A DNA stretch of 11,038 nt from Phycisphaerales bacterium (GCA_026982035.1 JALSHW010000287.1:1-11038), one strand, 5' to 3'; shown: positions 1 through 7,687, counted from the stretch's first letter. The notes: generated by a model from the sequence alone, not told the origin. A program made the numbers and translations.

Positions 1-1446
1 GAGGATGCCGTTGGCATCGATTTTGAAGGCGACTTCGATCTGAGGCGTGCCACGCGGAGCCGGGGCGATGTCGGCAAGTTCAAACATGCCGAGTGTCCTG
101 TTATCTTTGGCAAACTCACGCTCGCCTTGGAGAACATGGATCTGCACCGATGGCTGGTTGTCAGCAGCGGTTGAGAATGTCTCGGTTTTGGTCGTTGGAA
201 TAGTGGTATTGCGTTCGATGAGTTTGGTCATCACGCCGCCCATGGTTTCGACACCGAGCGAGAGCGGGGTGACATCGAGGAGCAGGACATCTTTGACCGA
301 GCCGGCCATGACTCCGCCTTGAACCGCAGCACCAAGGGCGACGACTTCATCGGGATTGACAGACTTGGATGGGTCTTTGCCGAAGATGTCTTTGGCGATC
401 TCTTGGACCTTGGGCATCCGGGTCGATCCACCGACCAAGACGACCTCGTCGATCTTGGAAATGTCAATTTTCGCATCCTTGAGCGCGTTCTGGCATGGGG
501 CTTTGAGACGATCAAAGAGATCACCACAAAGGGTTTCAAACTTCGCACGGCTCAGGGTTTCTTGCATGTGCTTGGGACCCGAATCGGTCGCCGTGATGAA
601 CGGCAGGTTGATGGTGGTTTCCTGAGAGTTGGAAAGTTCGATCTTGGCTTTTTCAGCGGCTTCTTTGAGCCGTTGCATCGCCATGGCATCAGTCGTCAGA
701 TCCACGCCTTCTTTCTTGCGGAACTCTTCAGCCAAGAAATCGATCAAGCGTTGGTCCCAGTCATCGCCACCGAGGTGGGTGTCGCCGTTGGTGGAGAGGA
801 CTTCAAAGACTGAGCCGCCGTCGCCGTCGTCGCCGATTTCCATGATGGAGACATCGAAGGTGCCGCCGCCGAGGTCGAAGACCGCGATTTTCTTGTTGGC
901 TTTCTTTTCGAGGCCGTAGGCGAGTGCGGCTGCGGTGGGTTCGTTGATGATGCGTTTGACGGTGAGCCCTGCGATTTCGCCGGCGTCTTTGGTGGCTTGG
1001 CGTTGGGCGTCGTTGAAGTAGGCCGGGACGGTGATAACCGCTTCGGTGACGGTTTCGCCGAGGTAGTCTTCGGCGGTGCGTTTGAGTTCGCCCAGGATCA
1101 TCGCGGAGATTTGTTGAGGCGAGTACTCTTCGCCTCGGATTTTGACCTGGACGAAGTCGTCGGCGGCACCGGTGAGTTCATACGGGATTAATTTTTCTTC
1201 CGACGATACTTCGTTGTGCCGGCGTCCCATGAAGCGTTTGATCGAGAACACGGTGTTCTCTGGATTGGTCACTTGTTGGTGCTTGGCTTGTTGCCCGACG
1301 AGGCGTTCGCCTTTGTCGGTGAAGCCGACGACCGATGGGGTCGTGCGGTTGCCTGAACTGTTGATGAGGACTTTGGGGGTGTCCCCCTCCATGACGGCGA
1401 CGACCGAGTTGGTGGTGCCGAGGTCGATTCCAATGATCTTGCCCAT
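1..1446 (-). CDS. dnaK: Molecular chaperone DnaK (Hsp70), 3' end cut by window edge
   Basis: ATP-dependent cytosolic chaperone that binds exposed hydrophobic peptides and works with DnaJ and GrpE. The frame is open from the ATG at 1446 to the left edge, giving 482 codons. Family members usually have about 630-650 residues, so the helical lid and the C-terminal tail lie outside the window. Visible hallmarks: phosphate-1 loop [10 protein letters not shown] (5-14), ITVPAYFND (138-146), [12 protein letters not shown] (167-178), phosphate-2 loop [11 protein letters not shown] (190-200), adenosine motif [11 protein letters not shown] (335-345), interdomain linker [15 protein letters not shown] (387-401), then the start of the beta-sandwich substrate-binding domain. 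The start is supported by the Shine-Dalgarno AAAGGAG seven bases upstream and by alignment to the usual [12 protein letters not shown]-terminus. Neither grpE nor dnaJ is in view; the upstream neighbour is isocitrate dehydrogenase, 197 bases away. Identity is certain. Confidence 0.98.
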   Translation of the reverse strand, partial: MGKIIGIDLGTTNSVVAVMEGDTPKVLINSSGNRTTPSVVGFTDKGERLVGQQAKHQQVTNPENTVFSIKRFMGRRHNEVSSEEKLIPYELTGAADDFVQVKIRGEEYSPQQISAMILGELKRTAEDYLGETVTEAVITVPAYFNDAQRQATKDAGEIAGLTVKRIINEPTAAALAYGLEKKANKKIAVFDLGGGTFDVSIMEIGDDGDGGSVFEVLSTNGDTHLGGDDWDQRLIDFLAEEFRKKEGVDLTTDAMAMQRLKEAAEKAKIELSNSQETTINLPFITATDSGPKHMQETLSRAKFETLCGDLFDRLKAPCQNALKDAKIDISKIDEVVLVGGSTRMPKVQEIAKDIFGKDPSKSVNPDEVVALGAAVQGGVMAGSVKDVLLLDVTPLSLGVETMGGVMTKLIERNTTIPTTKTETFSTAADNQPSVQIHVLQGEREFAKDNRTLGMFELADIAPAPRGTPQIEVAFKIDANGIL

Positions 1447-1453
1447 TGCGATG

Positions 1454-1474
1454 CTCCTTTCCCCCCAAAGTGTA
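1454..1474 (-). promoter_or_regulatory. dnaK -10 box and Shine-Dalgarno sequence
   Basis: On the minus strand a TACACT hexamer (1474 to 1469) lies 22 bases before the dnaK ATG. It would give a transcript start near 1462 and a leader of about 16 bases. The leader carries AAAGGAG (1460 to 1454) seven bases before the ATG. I see no good -35 match, no CIRCE palindrome (TTAGCACTC-N9-GAGTGCTAA) and no sigma-32-type CCCCAT box in the gap, so the heat-shock control of this gene is not evident. The Shine-Dalgarno is clear; the -10 call is moderate. Confidence 0.5.
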
Positions 1475-1613
1475 AGATTGCGGCTGGGGGAGATTGTTCT
1501 TATTTCCGGCGAATTATTTGCAATGGCCGTGCCAAGTGGTGGAGAGCAACCTTTGCCCATCAGGCCGGTTTTTCACCAGATTTGGAGATGGAGTGTGCCG
1601 ACTGGAGATCAAT

Positions 1614-1628
1614 CTGCCAGACTGGCAG
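1614..1628. repeat. Short perfect inverted repeat in the icd-dnaK gap
   Basis: CTGCCAG and CTGGCAG flank a single central base, 15 bases downstream of the icd stop codon. As RNA this could form a stem of 5-6 pairs with a tight loop. No U-run follows on the minus strand, so it is not a typical intrinsic terminator. It could be an mRNA 3'-end hairpin, a protein-binding palindrome or chance. Apart from this hairpin and the dnaK promoter elements, I see nothing else in the 197-base gap 1447-1643. Confidence 0.35.
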
Positions 1629-1643
1629 GCGGACTTCAAGATT

Positions 1644-3119
1644 TTACTGACCCTGAGCCAGGGAGAATCCTGGGACGCCGTCGTACATGCGGATGGGGAT
1701 GAAGTCCGTCACCGTAAACTTCTCGGCGACCTTGGCGAGCAGGTGGACCGTCGGACCCTGCCCGATCACGGTGCCTTCCTTGAGCTCAAACCGCACGCAG
1801 CATTCGTTGACCATCTCAGTGTATGGCGAGCCCGTTGGCCAGACCTGTGTGCCCCGGTTGGAAATCACGGTCAGTTTGAATGGAGTCGATTGTGTGAGTC
1901 GATGAAGTTTGGCGGCCAGTTCTGTTGGGCTCAGGATGTTTTGGAGGAAGATGTCGCAGCCACAGACGGTTGTTTCAACTTGTTCATGGGTGGTCATGAT
2001 CTGGTTGGCACTTGGACGAACCGGAGGCGTGTGGTGCAACTCGTCTTTGGCTGGAACGGTGCATCCTTCGATGGTTTCTGGATTTTTTCCAAGATTGTCG
2101 GCGATTGCCTGAGCAAAATCGGTGGTTCCGACGGGTTGACCTTTGCCTTTGACATCCCCGGTATGGACGCCGGATTCAAGCGTGTAGAGCAACGAGTTCT
2201 CAATGATGGCGGCGGTTTTGCGCATCCCGATGTGCCGGAGCATAATCAATCCAGACAACAGCAAACTCGTCGGATTGGCAAGGTCTTGTCCGGCAATATC
2301 CGGAGCCGTCCCATGCACGGCTTCAAAGATACTGATCTGATCGCCAATATTGGCAGATGGCGCAAAGCCCAATCCACCCACAAGACCCGCAGCAAGATCA
2401 GAGACAATGTCCCCTTGCAGGTTGGTCAGCACAATCATCTTGTACTTGTCCGGACGCAGCACCAGATTCATGCACAAGGCATCAATAATGACATCTTCAG
2501 TTTCGATCTGTGGGTAGTCTTGAGCGACGAACTTGAATCGGTCCAAGAAGGTGCCATCGGTCATTTTCATAATGTTGGCTTTGTGGCCACAGGTCACTTT
2601 GTCGATGCCAAATGCTTTGGCGGTTTCAAATGCGAAACGGTTGATCTGGTCACATCCGGGGGTGGTGATGATTCGTTTGGCGCAGTAGGAGTCGGGTGTG
2701 AGTCGGTGTTCGATGCCGCCGTAGGTGTCTTCGACATTTTCACGGACGACATAGAAATCGACTGGCACACCCGCGCGGGAGTAGACGGTTTCGACGCCGG
2801 GGAGTGTTTGGAAGTGGCGAAGGTTGGCAAAGGCGCCGAAGGTCTTGCGGAGCGTCACATTGATGGATTTGCCGCCGCCTCCGATGGGTGTGCCCATGGG
2901 GCCTTTGTAGAGGATTCCGGTTGCTTCGATGGTTTCGATGGCTTCGTCGGTCATGCCTCGGGTATCGCCTTCGTTGAAGACTTTGCGTCCCATGTCCACT
3001 TCGGTGAACTCGACATGATCAAGCACGCCAGCGACTTTGAAGATGTGGAGACAGGCACGGGTGATCTCTGGGCCGATTCCGTCGCCTGGTGCCAGTGCGA
3101 TGGTGAGTTTGTTGGTCAT
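1644..3119 (-). CDS. icd: Isocitrate dehydrogenase, Thermus/Rickettsia type with C-terminal extension, predicted NAD-dependent
   Basis: Oxidative decarboxylation of isocitrate to 2-oxoglutarate in the TCA cycle, in the cytosol, with Mg2+ or Mn2+. Numbered from the ATG at 3119 (491 aa), the beta-decarboxylating dehydrogenase fold runs to about residue 345: PGDGIGPEI (11-19), substrate site S85, N87, R91, R101, R126, catalytic Y133 and K180 (in HKANIMK), metal ligands D213, D237, D241, and HGTAPDIAG (269-277). A domain of about 140 residues follows, with ISNRGTQVW and a closing [12 protein letters not shown], as in the Thermus and Rickettsia enzymes. At the position of E. coli Lys344-Tyr345, which contact the NADP 2'-phosphate, this protein has Asp274-Ile275, the pattern of NAD-linked relatives. 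An in-frame ATG at 3161 would add 14 residues. I prefer 3119 because relatives begin just before the first strand, though neither start has a strong Shine-Dalgarno. Confidence 0.95.
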   Translation of the reverse strand: MTNKLTIALAPGDGIGPEITRACLHIFKVAGVLDHVEFTEVDMGRKVFNEGDTRGMTDEAIETIEATGILYKGPMGTPIGGGGKSINVTLRKTFGAFANLRHFQTLPGVETVYSRAGVPVDFYVVRENVEDTYGGIEHRLTPDSYCAKRIITTPGCDQINRFAFETAKAFGIDKVTCGHKANIMKMTDGTFLDRFKFVAQDYPQIETEDVIIDALCMNLVLRPDKYKMIVLTNLQGDIVSDLAAGLVGGLGFAPSANIGDQISIFEAVHGTAPDIAGQDLANPTSLLLSGLIMLRHIGMRKTAAIIENSLLYTLESGVHTGDVKGKGQPVGTTDFAQAIADNLGKNPETIEGCTVPAKDELHHTPPVRPSANQIMTTHEQVETTVCGCDIFLQNILSPTELAAKLHRLTQSTPFKLTVISNRGTQVWPTGSPYTEMVNECCVRFELKEGTVIGQGPTVHLLAKVAEKFTVTDFIPIRMYDGVPGFSLAQGQ

Positions 3120-3161
3120 GTCGGAAACCTGTTGGGTTGATGGATGATCTTGGGTCAGCAT

Positions 3162-3189
3162 GGGGATGTTCTCTAGGGGATGTTCTCTA
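3162..3189. repeat. Perfect 14-bp tandem duplication at the tsaC-icd junction
   Basis: Two identical head-to-tail copies (3162-3175 and 3176-3189), read on the minus strand as TAGAGAACATCCCC. The first-transcribed copy contains the TAG stop codon of the Sua5 gene, so the duplication also doubled that stop, although the second TAG is out of frame. The upstream candidate icd ATG at 3161 follows the second copy directly. It looks like a recent slippage event in the spacer. Confidence 0.85.
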
Positions 3190-4194
3190 TGGGTTCGATG
3201 ACGGGCTCGTTTGGCAGATGCGGCTCAGGCGTTCTCTGATGGCGTGCCAGATTGGTGTGTTATCTGTGGGATGTGTATCGTCGAATTCGGGTGGCCGCTC
3301 GATCCAGATTGTGCTGCATTCGGACAGTTCTGCCTGGTGCAATGCGTTATACAGACCACGAGCGTATCCCACTGGATCGTGGGGGAGTGTGGTGGATTGC
3401 TTGGAATTTTCTGGAGATTTGAGAGACCAGGCAATCAAGTACACCCCGTCATCGGCGTGGTTGAGTTCCTCGGTCGCCTTGAGCATTGCCGGGATCGAGG
3501 GTTGGTAATGGGCTCCGAGGAGTCCAGGTGATTTGGCAATTCCACCACTCGGTGGCTCGACGATCTGAATATCTTGATCCAGCACTCGGCCAATTTGGAG
3601 ATGGGAGATGATGCCCGGCCGCAGAATGGTGGGGCGGTCGCTGGTCAAATCCAGCACCGTCGATTCGATCCCGGCTCGGCAACTTCCGCCATCAAGGATC
3701 AACAAATCATGTCCATCAAACCCACGGGCGACATGGTCGGCGGTGGTCGGGGAGATCCATCCAGAAGGATTGGCGCTTGGCCCGACGATTGGTTTGCCAT
3801 AGGCCTCGATCAATCCCAGCGCGATCGGGTGGGCCGGGCATCGCAGGGCGACGGTCGAACCACCGGCGGTGACGACATCGGGCACCAGTTCGGATTTGTT
3901 CAACACCAGCGTCAATGCGCCTGGCCAAAACGCTTCGCTCAGTTTGTTGGCATCGTCGGTCCATTGATCGACCAAGTCCTCAGCCATCGACGCGCCCGAG
4001 ACATGGACAATGAGTGGATTTGAGGCGGGACGACCTTTGAGAGCAAAGACCCGCTCAACAGCATCGGCGTCCATGGCATCAGCACCGAGCCCGTACACCG
4101 TTTCGGTTGGAAAGGCGATGGGTTCACCAAGACCAAGCCGAGCCACCGCCGCGACGATTGCTTCTGGGCCTTCAAGAATCTCAGTCATCGACAT
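3187..4194 (-). CDS. L-threonylcarbamoyladenylate synthase, two-domain Sua5/TsaC2 type
   Basis: Makes threonylcarbamoyl-AMP from threonine, bicarbonate and ATP, the first step of the universal t6A37 tRNA modification; acts in the cytosol. Numbered from the ATG at 4194 (335 aa), the YrdC domain covers about 8-200: FPTETVYGLGADA (28-40), the KxR/SxN signature as KGRPASNPLIVH (53-64), WPGALTLVL (90-98), IVGPSANPSG (136-145), ESTVLDLT and LRPG. A linker with SPGLLGAHYQP (222-232) leads to a C-terminal Sua5 domain of about 95 residues, which distinguishes this long form from single-domain TsaC. The gene overlaps the TolC-family gene by 14 bases, suggesting translational coupling. GGAAG upstream favours 4194 over in-frame ATGs at 4188 and 4209. 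It ends inside a duplicated 14-bp unit just before icd. Family assignment is secure; Sua5/tsaC2/ywlC are all used as symbols, so I leave the symbol empty. Confidence 0.95.
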   Translation of the reverse strand: MSMTEILEGPEAIVAAVARLGLGEPIAFPTETVYGLGADAMDADAVERVFALKGRPASNPLIVHVSGASMAEDLVDQWTDDANKLSEAFWPGALTLVLNKSELVPDVVTAGGSTVALRCPAHPIALGLIEAYGKPIVGPSANPSGWISPTTADHVARGFDGHDLLILDGGSCRAGIESTVLDLTSDRPTILRPGIISHLQIGRVLDQDIQIVEPPSGGIAKSPGLLGAHYQPSIPAMLKATEELNHADDGVYLIAWSLKSPENSKQSTTLPHDPVGYARGLYNALHQAELSECSTIWIERPPEFDDTHPTDNTPIWHAIRERLSRICQTSPSSNP

Positions 4195-6103
4195 GGTCGT
4201 CTTCCGCATCAGATTTCAGGTCTTGTTTTGGATCAGGTTTCAGGTCATATTCAGCAACCGATTCGCCTGGGGTCAGTTGATTGGAATCCGGGACGATGAA
4301 GTCGATCCGGTTCCGGTTCAGGGTTGTGCCCATCGCTTGGTACAGGTCCACCATCGCAATGTTGTAGTTGATCAACGCTTGAATTTCAGTGATTTCAGCG
4401 TTGGCCAAGGATTCTTGGGTGTTGAGCTCGATATTCAATCGTTCGACCGAGTACCCCGCGTTGGTGAGTTCTTTTTCGACCATCAACGCCCGGAGTGCTT
4501 CGCCTTGGGCGACTCGTGAGAGGGTGGTTTGCGAGATCAATGCGTGGTTGGTGACCACGGCGTTGAGCGCGTTCTTGATGTCCAACACAATCGACTGGAT
4601 CGTGCGCCGATACCCGACGATCGCTTGCATCCGCTCAAGCCGGGCCCGCCTGAACCCGGCCTCTCCGACACGGTTGCCCAAGGGCTGTTCAAAGGTCAGC
4701 CCGACCAACCAGTCATCAACGAGTTTGTTGGCGACCGAGCTTTCATATCCATCGGCGATCGAATCTTCGAGCCCGAGCATCCGCGCCTGGGCGGTCAGGT
4801 TGAGCGTGGGAAGCCGAAGGTTCTTGGCGACATTCTCGCGGATCGTTGAATCATCAATTGTGAGGATGGACTGTTCAACCTCAGGCCGATGCTGGATTCC
4901 CTGGTCGATGGCATCGAGCAACGAGATCGACAAGGTTTCGACAGCCGAGTCCTGACTCGGTACCAACAATACTTCAGAGCCCACCGGAACCCGATCGTCG
5001 TTCATCAATCGTTTGAGATTGTCGCTGGCGTTGCGGAGTGTGGTCTTGGCAATCAACAGATCCGACCGTCTTCGCTCGACCCGCGCCACCGCATCGGCGA
5101 CCTGGGCCTGGCGAGCATCCTGGACCCGGCGGGCTTTGATGTCATCACGAACCTCAATCCCCCGGTCAAGGAGCTTGGATCGGATAATGAGTTGTTTGTA
5201 GGCAAAGACCAGTTGCCAGTACGCCCGTTCGGTGTCCGATGCCGAAATAATCAACTGCCCCTTGAGTGCAGACACGGCTGTCCGCTCGGCGTTGCGAGCC
5301 AAGTACACCTCAGAGAGCACCCGGTCGCGTCCAAACCCATCGAGCAGGGGTTGGTCGTAGCCGACGATGAAGTTGGAGACATTGCTCGGGTTGGGGTCGG
5401 CGACTCCGAAGAATGAGGACTCGACATTGGTGTATCCCAGATCGTGTTGGAGGTTGAGCGTGCCGCCTGTGGTCAGGGTTCGTCTGAGTCCCAGTGTTGC
5501 ATCGGCGCCTTCGGATCGGTTGCGAAGGATTCCACTGCCAAAGCCCACAGCCGAAGTTTGTGGAACAGTGGTGTCATTGCCTTGGGCACTGGCAAAGAGT
5601 GTCCAATCAAAGACACCCTCGGCTTCGACCAACGCCGCTTGTGAAATCGCCGGCACATATTGAGCAAACTCGACATCCAGGTTCCCCCGAACCGACGCCT
5701 GGACAACCCCCTGCAACGACACAGGCACCAGTGCCGTCTGGCGACCGAGTAAATCCTTTCCGATCAGTTCTTCGATCGGGTCAAGGTGTGGATTCTGGGT
5801 TTGGAGTTGCTTGACATAGCCATTGGTTGAAAATTCTTCTTTGATCTGCTGGAGGTGGTCGTCGCGGATTTCGAGTTGGGTCAGGTCTGTGGTGGAGTCG
5901 AGTTGGATGGGCTGAGATTCATCCGGGCCGCCTCGGGCCGCGTCGATCTCGCGCTGGACCGAGTGGACCATCGCATTGCGGAGTTCTTGCTCGCTGGCAC
6001 GCTCAAAAGGGGACGAACACCCCCCGGCAGCAACCACCAGACCAAGGCATAAAGCAGTAAATCCAGACACAGACACACGATAAAGGGGGTCAAAATCAGT
6101 CAT
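4181..6103 (-). CDS. TolC-family outer-membrane efflux factor with lipoprotein-like leader
   Basis: Outer-membrane channel component of a tripartite export system; substrate unknown. Numbered from the ATG at 6103 (640 aa). A short N-terminus with Arg9 and a hydrophobic stretch (14-27) is followed by AGGCSS, with Cys29 as likely lipidated residue. The lipobox is weak because Ala, not Leu, is at -3. Residues about 35-115 form a charged helical segment not typical of short TolC proteins. Two outer-membrane efflux repeats follow: about 130-370, with YDQPLLDGFGRD (249-260) before a long helical hairpin, and about 390-595, with FEQPLGNR (471-478) before the second hairpin. These match the paired strands and coiled coils of the family. 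The tail after about 605 is Asp-rich. No inner-membrane pump or periplasmic adaptor gene is adjacent. The frame is open up to a TTG at 6163, but the signal sequence fits 6103. Confidence 0.93.
   Translation of the reverse strand: MTDFDPLYRVSVSGFTALCLGLVVAAGGCSSPFERASEQELRNAMVHSVQREIDAARGGPDESQPIQLDSTTDLTQLEIRDDHLQQIKEEFSTNGYVKQLQTQNPHLDPIEELIGKDLLGRQTALVPVSLQGVVQASVRGNLDVEFAQYVPAISQAALVEAEGVFDWTLFASAQGNDTTVPQTSAVGFGSGILRNRSEGADATLGLRRTLTTGGTLNLQHDLGYTNVESSFFGVADPNPSNVSNFIVGYDQPLLDGFGRDRVLSEVYLARNAERTAVSALKGQLIISASDTERAYWQLVFAYKQLIIRSKLLDRGIEVRDDIKARRVQDARQAQVADAVARVERRRSDLLIAKTTLRNASDNLKRLMNDDRVPVGSEVLLVPSQDSAVETLSISLLDAIDQGIQHRPEVEQSILTIDDSTIRENVAKNLRLPTLNLTAQARMLGLEDSIADGYESSVANKLVDDWLVGLTFEQPLGNRVGEAGFRRARLERMQAIVGYRRTIQSIVLDIKNALNAVVTNHALISQTTLSRVAQGEALRALMVEKELTNAGYSVERLNIELNTQESLANAEITEIQALINYNIAMVDLYQAMGTTLNRNRIDFIVPDSNQLTPGESVAEYDLKPDPKQDLKSDAEDDHVDD
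4208..4246. repeat. Imperfect direct repeat in the 3' end of the TolC-family gene
   Basis: Two 15-base units (4208-4222 and 4232-4246) differ at one base and are spaced with a 24-base period. They encode the DLKPD and DLKSD elements in the acidic C-terminal tail. The tail is outside the conserved barrel and helix region, so it probably tolerates length change. Confidence 0.7.
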
Positions 6104-6109
6104 TGTCCA

Positions 6110-6138
6110 AGGATAGGTCCACTGAACCCCGATACCCA
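6110..6138 (-). promoter_or_regulatory. Putative leaderless promoter of the TolC-family gene
   Basis: On the minus strand TATCCT (6115 to 6110; four of six matches to the -10 consensus) ends exactly six bases before the ATG at 6103, so the usual start site would be the A of the start codon. A weak -35 candidate, TGGGTA (6138 to 6133), sits 17 bases further upstream with three of six matches. No usable Shine-Dalgarno precedes the ATG. Seen by eye only. Confidence 0.35.
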
Positions 6139-6168
6139 CTCGGCCCCACCCCGCACCGACCAAGCGAA

Positions 6169-6174
6169 TACACT
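6169..6174 (+). promoter_or_regulatory. Putative -10 box for the SH3-like protein and FIST gene pair
   Basis: TACACT lies in the 129-base divergent region and would give a transcript start near 6181 and a leader of about 52 bases. No convincing -35 hexamer is present at 16-18 bases upstream. The same hexamer is found before dnaK and before the thioredoxin-domain gene, which raises my trust in it. Confidence 0.35.
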
Positions 6175-6191
6175 AGAGAACAATCCAGTAG

Positions 6192-6210
6192 ACCCATCGG
6201 ACACCCATCG
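6192..6210 (+). repeat. Direct repeat ACCCATCG with an 11-bp period
   Basis: ACCCATCG occurs at 6192-6199 and again at 6203-6210. The 11-base period is about one helical turn. The pair sits between the putative -10 box and the ribosome binding site of the SH3-like gene, where a repressor half-site pair could act. It may equally be chance. Confidence 0.3.
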
Positions 6211-6232
6211 CTCCACAGACCGGGAGGCCATC

Positions 6233-7687
6233 ATGTTCATCAATGCCAGCAATTCATCCAAATCACTCTTGCAGACGCTCCTACTTGGGGTCTGTATGTT
6301 GGGATTCTCCTCCCCTGCTTTGGGTCTGGAGAACTCAGAATCCAAATCTCTGACTCAAGACCCCCAATGGATGGTCGTGACGACCCAGACCCAGCCAGTG
6401 CGTTGTGGAGATCAGGAGTTGTACTACACCATTGCTGAGTTTGAGAAGGGAACGGTGGTGGCTGTGGACGGGACTTCTGGTGACTATTCCAAGGTTCGCT
6501 ACCCGGCCACGCTCGGGGCCTTGGTTTCGGTGGATGAAGCCCAGCCAACCAAAGGCGGTTCACACATCAAACTGCTCGAAGAGTCATGGCTCAAAGCGGC
6601 CTCGATGCTTCGGGGGATTGATGGTTCATGGAACCCGGTGTATCCGATTGAGCAATCTCCATTGCCTCAGGGCACGGAATTGAAAGTTCTTGAGACGATC
6701 AAGGACAAGGAAACCGGTGAGGTGCTGGGGTATCGGGTCGCGCCGCCACGCCCGCCTGTGGTTGAGTCGTATCCGTACGCCTACATCTACACCAACTCGC
6801 TCCGACCGGCAACGCCTGGAGAAATCAAAGCCCATCTGGGTGGCAAGTCTTCCTCGGCAAACCAGCCCAAACCCACAGCGGTACCCAACAAACCTGTCCA
6901 GATGCCTCCGGTCGAACCACTTGAACTTGAGCCGGTCATTGAGCCAGAGCCGACGATTGAAACTGTTGATCAAACTGTTGATCAAACTGGTGATGAAACG
7001 ATTGAGACCACCGATGAAACCGTCGAAAAAATCCCTCCTGTGGTGATCGAAAATACCACGCCAGTGACTCGGCCGACCACGATTAACCCTGAAAAATCAG
7101 GATCAACTCGATCTTCGTCGGCCCACATCACCGCCGCATCGCTCGAAGCCCTCGAAGCTTCATTCACCAACGCCCGCACGATGCCGCGTGAGCAACTCGA
7201 TGAGGCCTTGCCCGAGTTGCTTGCCGAGTTTACCCGGACGCGCCAAGCGGTGGGCGATGATGCTTCTGAAGCCAGGCCTTTGGATCAACGCATCGAATGG
7301 CTCAGGATTCGGATGCAAACCCGCGATCAACGCCGAGCCATTGCTCGAGCACTGGCCAGTGCGGATCAACAGTCCTTGGAACTCAATCGGAAGATGCAGC
7401 GGTGGAATGATTCACAGGTGTACGCCCTCGTTGGTCGATTGATGGTTTCGGGCGTGTACACCGGGGAGCATCTACCACTGTTGTATCGGGTTCAGGCACC
7501 AGACCCCATCACCGGCTTTGAGCGGACGATCGGGTATGTGGCACCAAAATCTGAGGGCGAGTCGGCTCAAGACCTTCGCGCGTATCTCGGTCAGGTGGTT
7601 GGGATCGTTGGTGATCCGGTCGAAGATCAATCGTTGTCGATGCGGGTGTTGAGTCCGGTGCGTGTTGATTTGATGCCTGGGCAGTAG
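6233..7687 (+). CDS. Exported SH3-like protein with acidic linker, function unknown
   Basis: I do not recognise a named family. The 484-residue protein has a Sec signal peptide: Lys10, hydrophobic core 12-24, likely cleavage after SSPALG (residue 31), giving a periplasmic or envelope protein. Residues about 48-104 look like a bacterial SH3 domain (QPVRCG near 54, YYTIAEFEKGTVVAV near 64-78, then YSKVRYP). A second beta-rich segment, about 130-195, contains YAYIYTNSLRPATPGE and may be another SH3-like unit. Residues 205-300 form a Pro/Glu/Thr-rich acidic linker with tetrapeptide repeats. Residues about 302-390 look helical and charged. A beta-rich C-terminal domain (395-484) contains GRLMVSGVYTG, LPLLYRVQ and YLGQVVGIVGDP. 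The start is fixed by GGGAGG (6222-6227) five bases before the ATG. The FIST gene follows 12 bases downstream, so the two are probably co-transcribed. Binding to cell-wall or envelope peptides is a guess from the SH3-like fold. Confidence 0.88.
   Translation: MFINASNSSKSLLQTLLLGVCMLGFSSPALGLENSESKSLTQDPQWMVVTTQTQPVRCGDQELYYTIAEFEKGTVVAVDGTSGDYSKVRYPATLGALVSVDEAQPTKGGSHIKLLEESWLKAASMLRGIDGSWNPVYPIEQSPLPQGTELKVLETIKDKETGEVLGYRVAPPRPPVVESYPYAYIYTNSLRPATPGEIKAHLGGKSSSANQPKPTAVPNKPVQMPPVEPLELEPVIEPEPTIETVDQTVDQTGDETIETTDETVEKIPPVVIENTTPVTRPTTINPEKSGSTRSSSAHITAASLEALEASFTNARTMPREQLDEALPELLAEFTRTRQAVGDDASEARPLDQRIEWLRIRMQTRDQRRAIARALASADQQSLELNRKMQRWNDSQVYALVGRLMVSGVYTGEHLPLLYRVQAPDPITGFERTIGYVAPKSEGESAQDLRAYLGQVVGIVGDPVEDQSLSMRVLSPVRVDLMPGQ
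6962..7021 (+). repeat. 12-bp-period tandem repeat encoding an acidic tetrapeptide run
   Basis: Five 12-base units start with two identical copies of ACTGTTGATCAA (6962-6985), followed by three diverged ones. The encoded series is TVDQ, TVDQ, TGDE, TIET, TDET. It lies in the flexible linker between the SH3-like part and the helical part, and likely arose by slippage without breaking the frame. Confidence 0.8.

Noticed and set aside
319..813. 164-codon plus-strand frame opposite dnaK
   Set aside because: Antisense shadow of the ATPase domain of dnaK, with no independent evidence.
1614..1628. Intrinsic terminator after isocitrate dehydrogenase
   Set aside because: The hairpin has a one-base centre, a short stem and no U-run on the transcribed strand.
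1494..3140. 548-codon open frame on the plus strand opposite isocitrate dehydrogenase
   Set aside because: It is the antisense shadow of a well-conserved enzyme, has no recognisable motifs and no ribosome binding site; long antisense frames arise from codon bias.
6104..6163. 20-codon upstream extension of the TolC-family gene starting at a TTG (6163)
   Set aside because: It would place 20 extra residues, including several Trp and Gly, before the signal sequence; the ATG at 6103 gives a normal lipoprotein leader.
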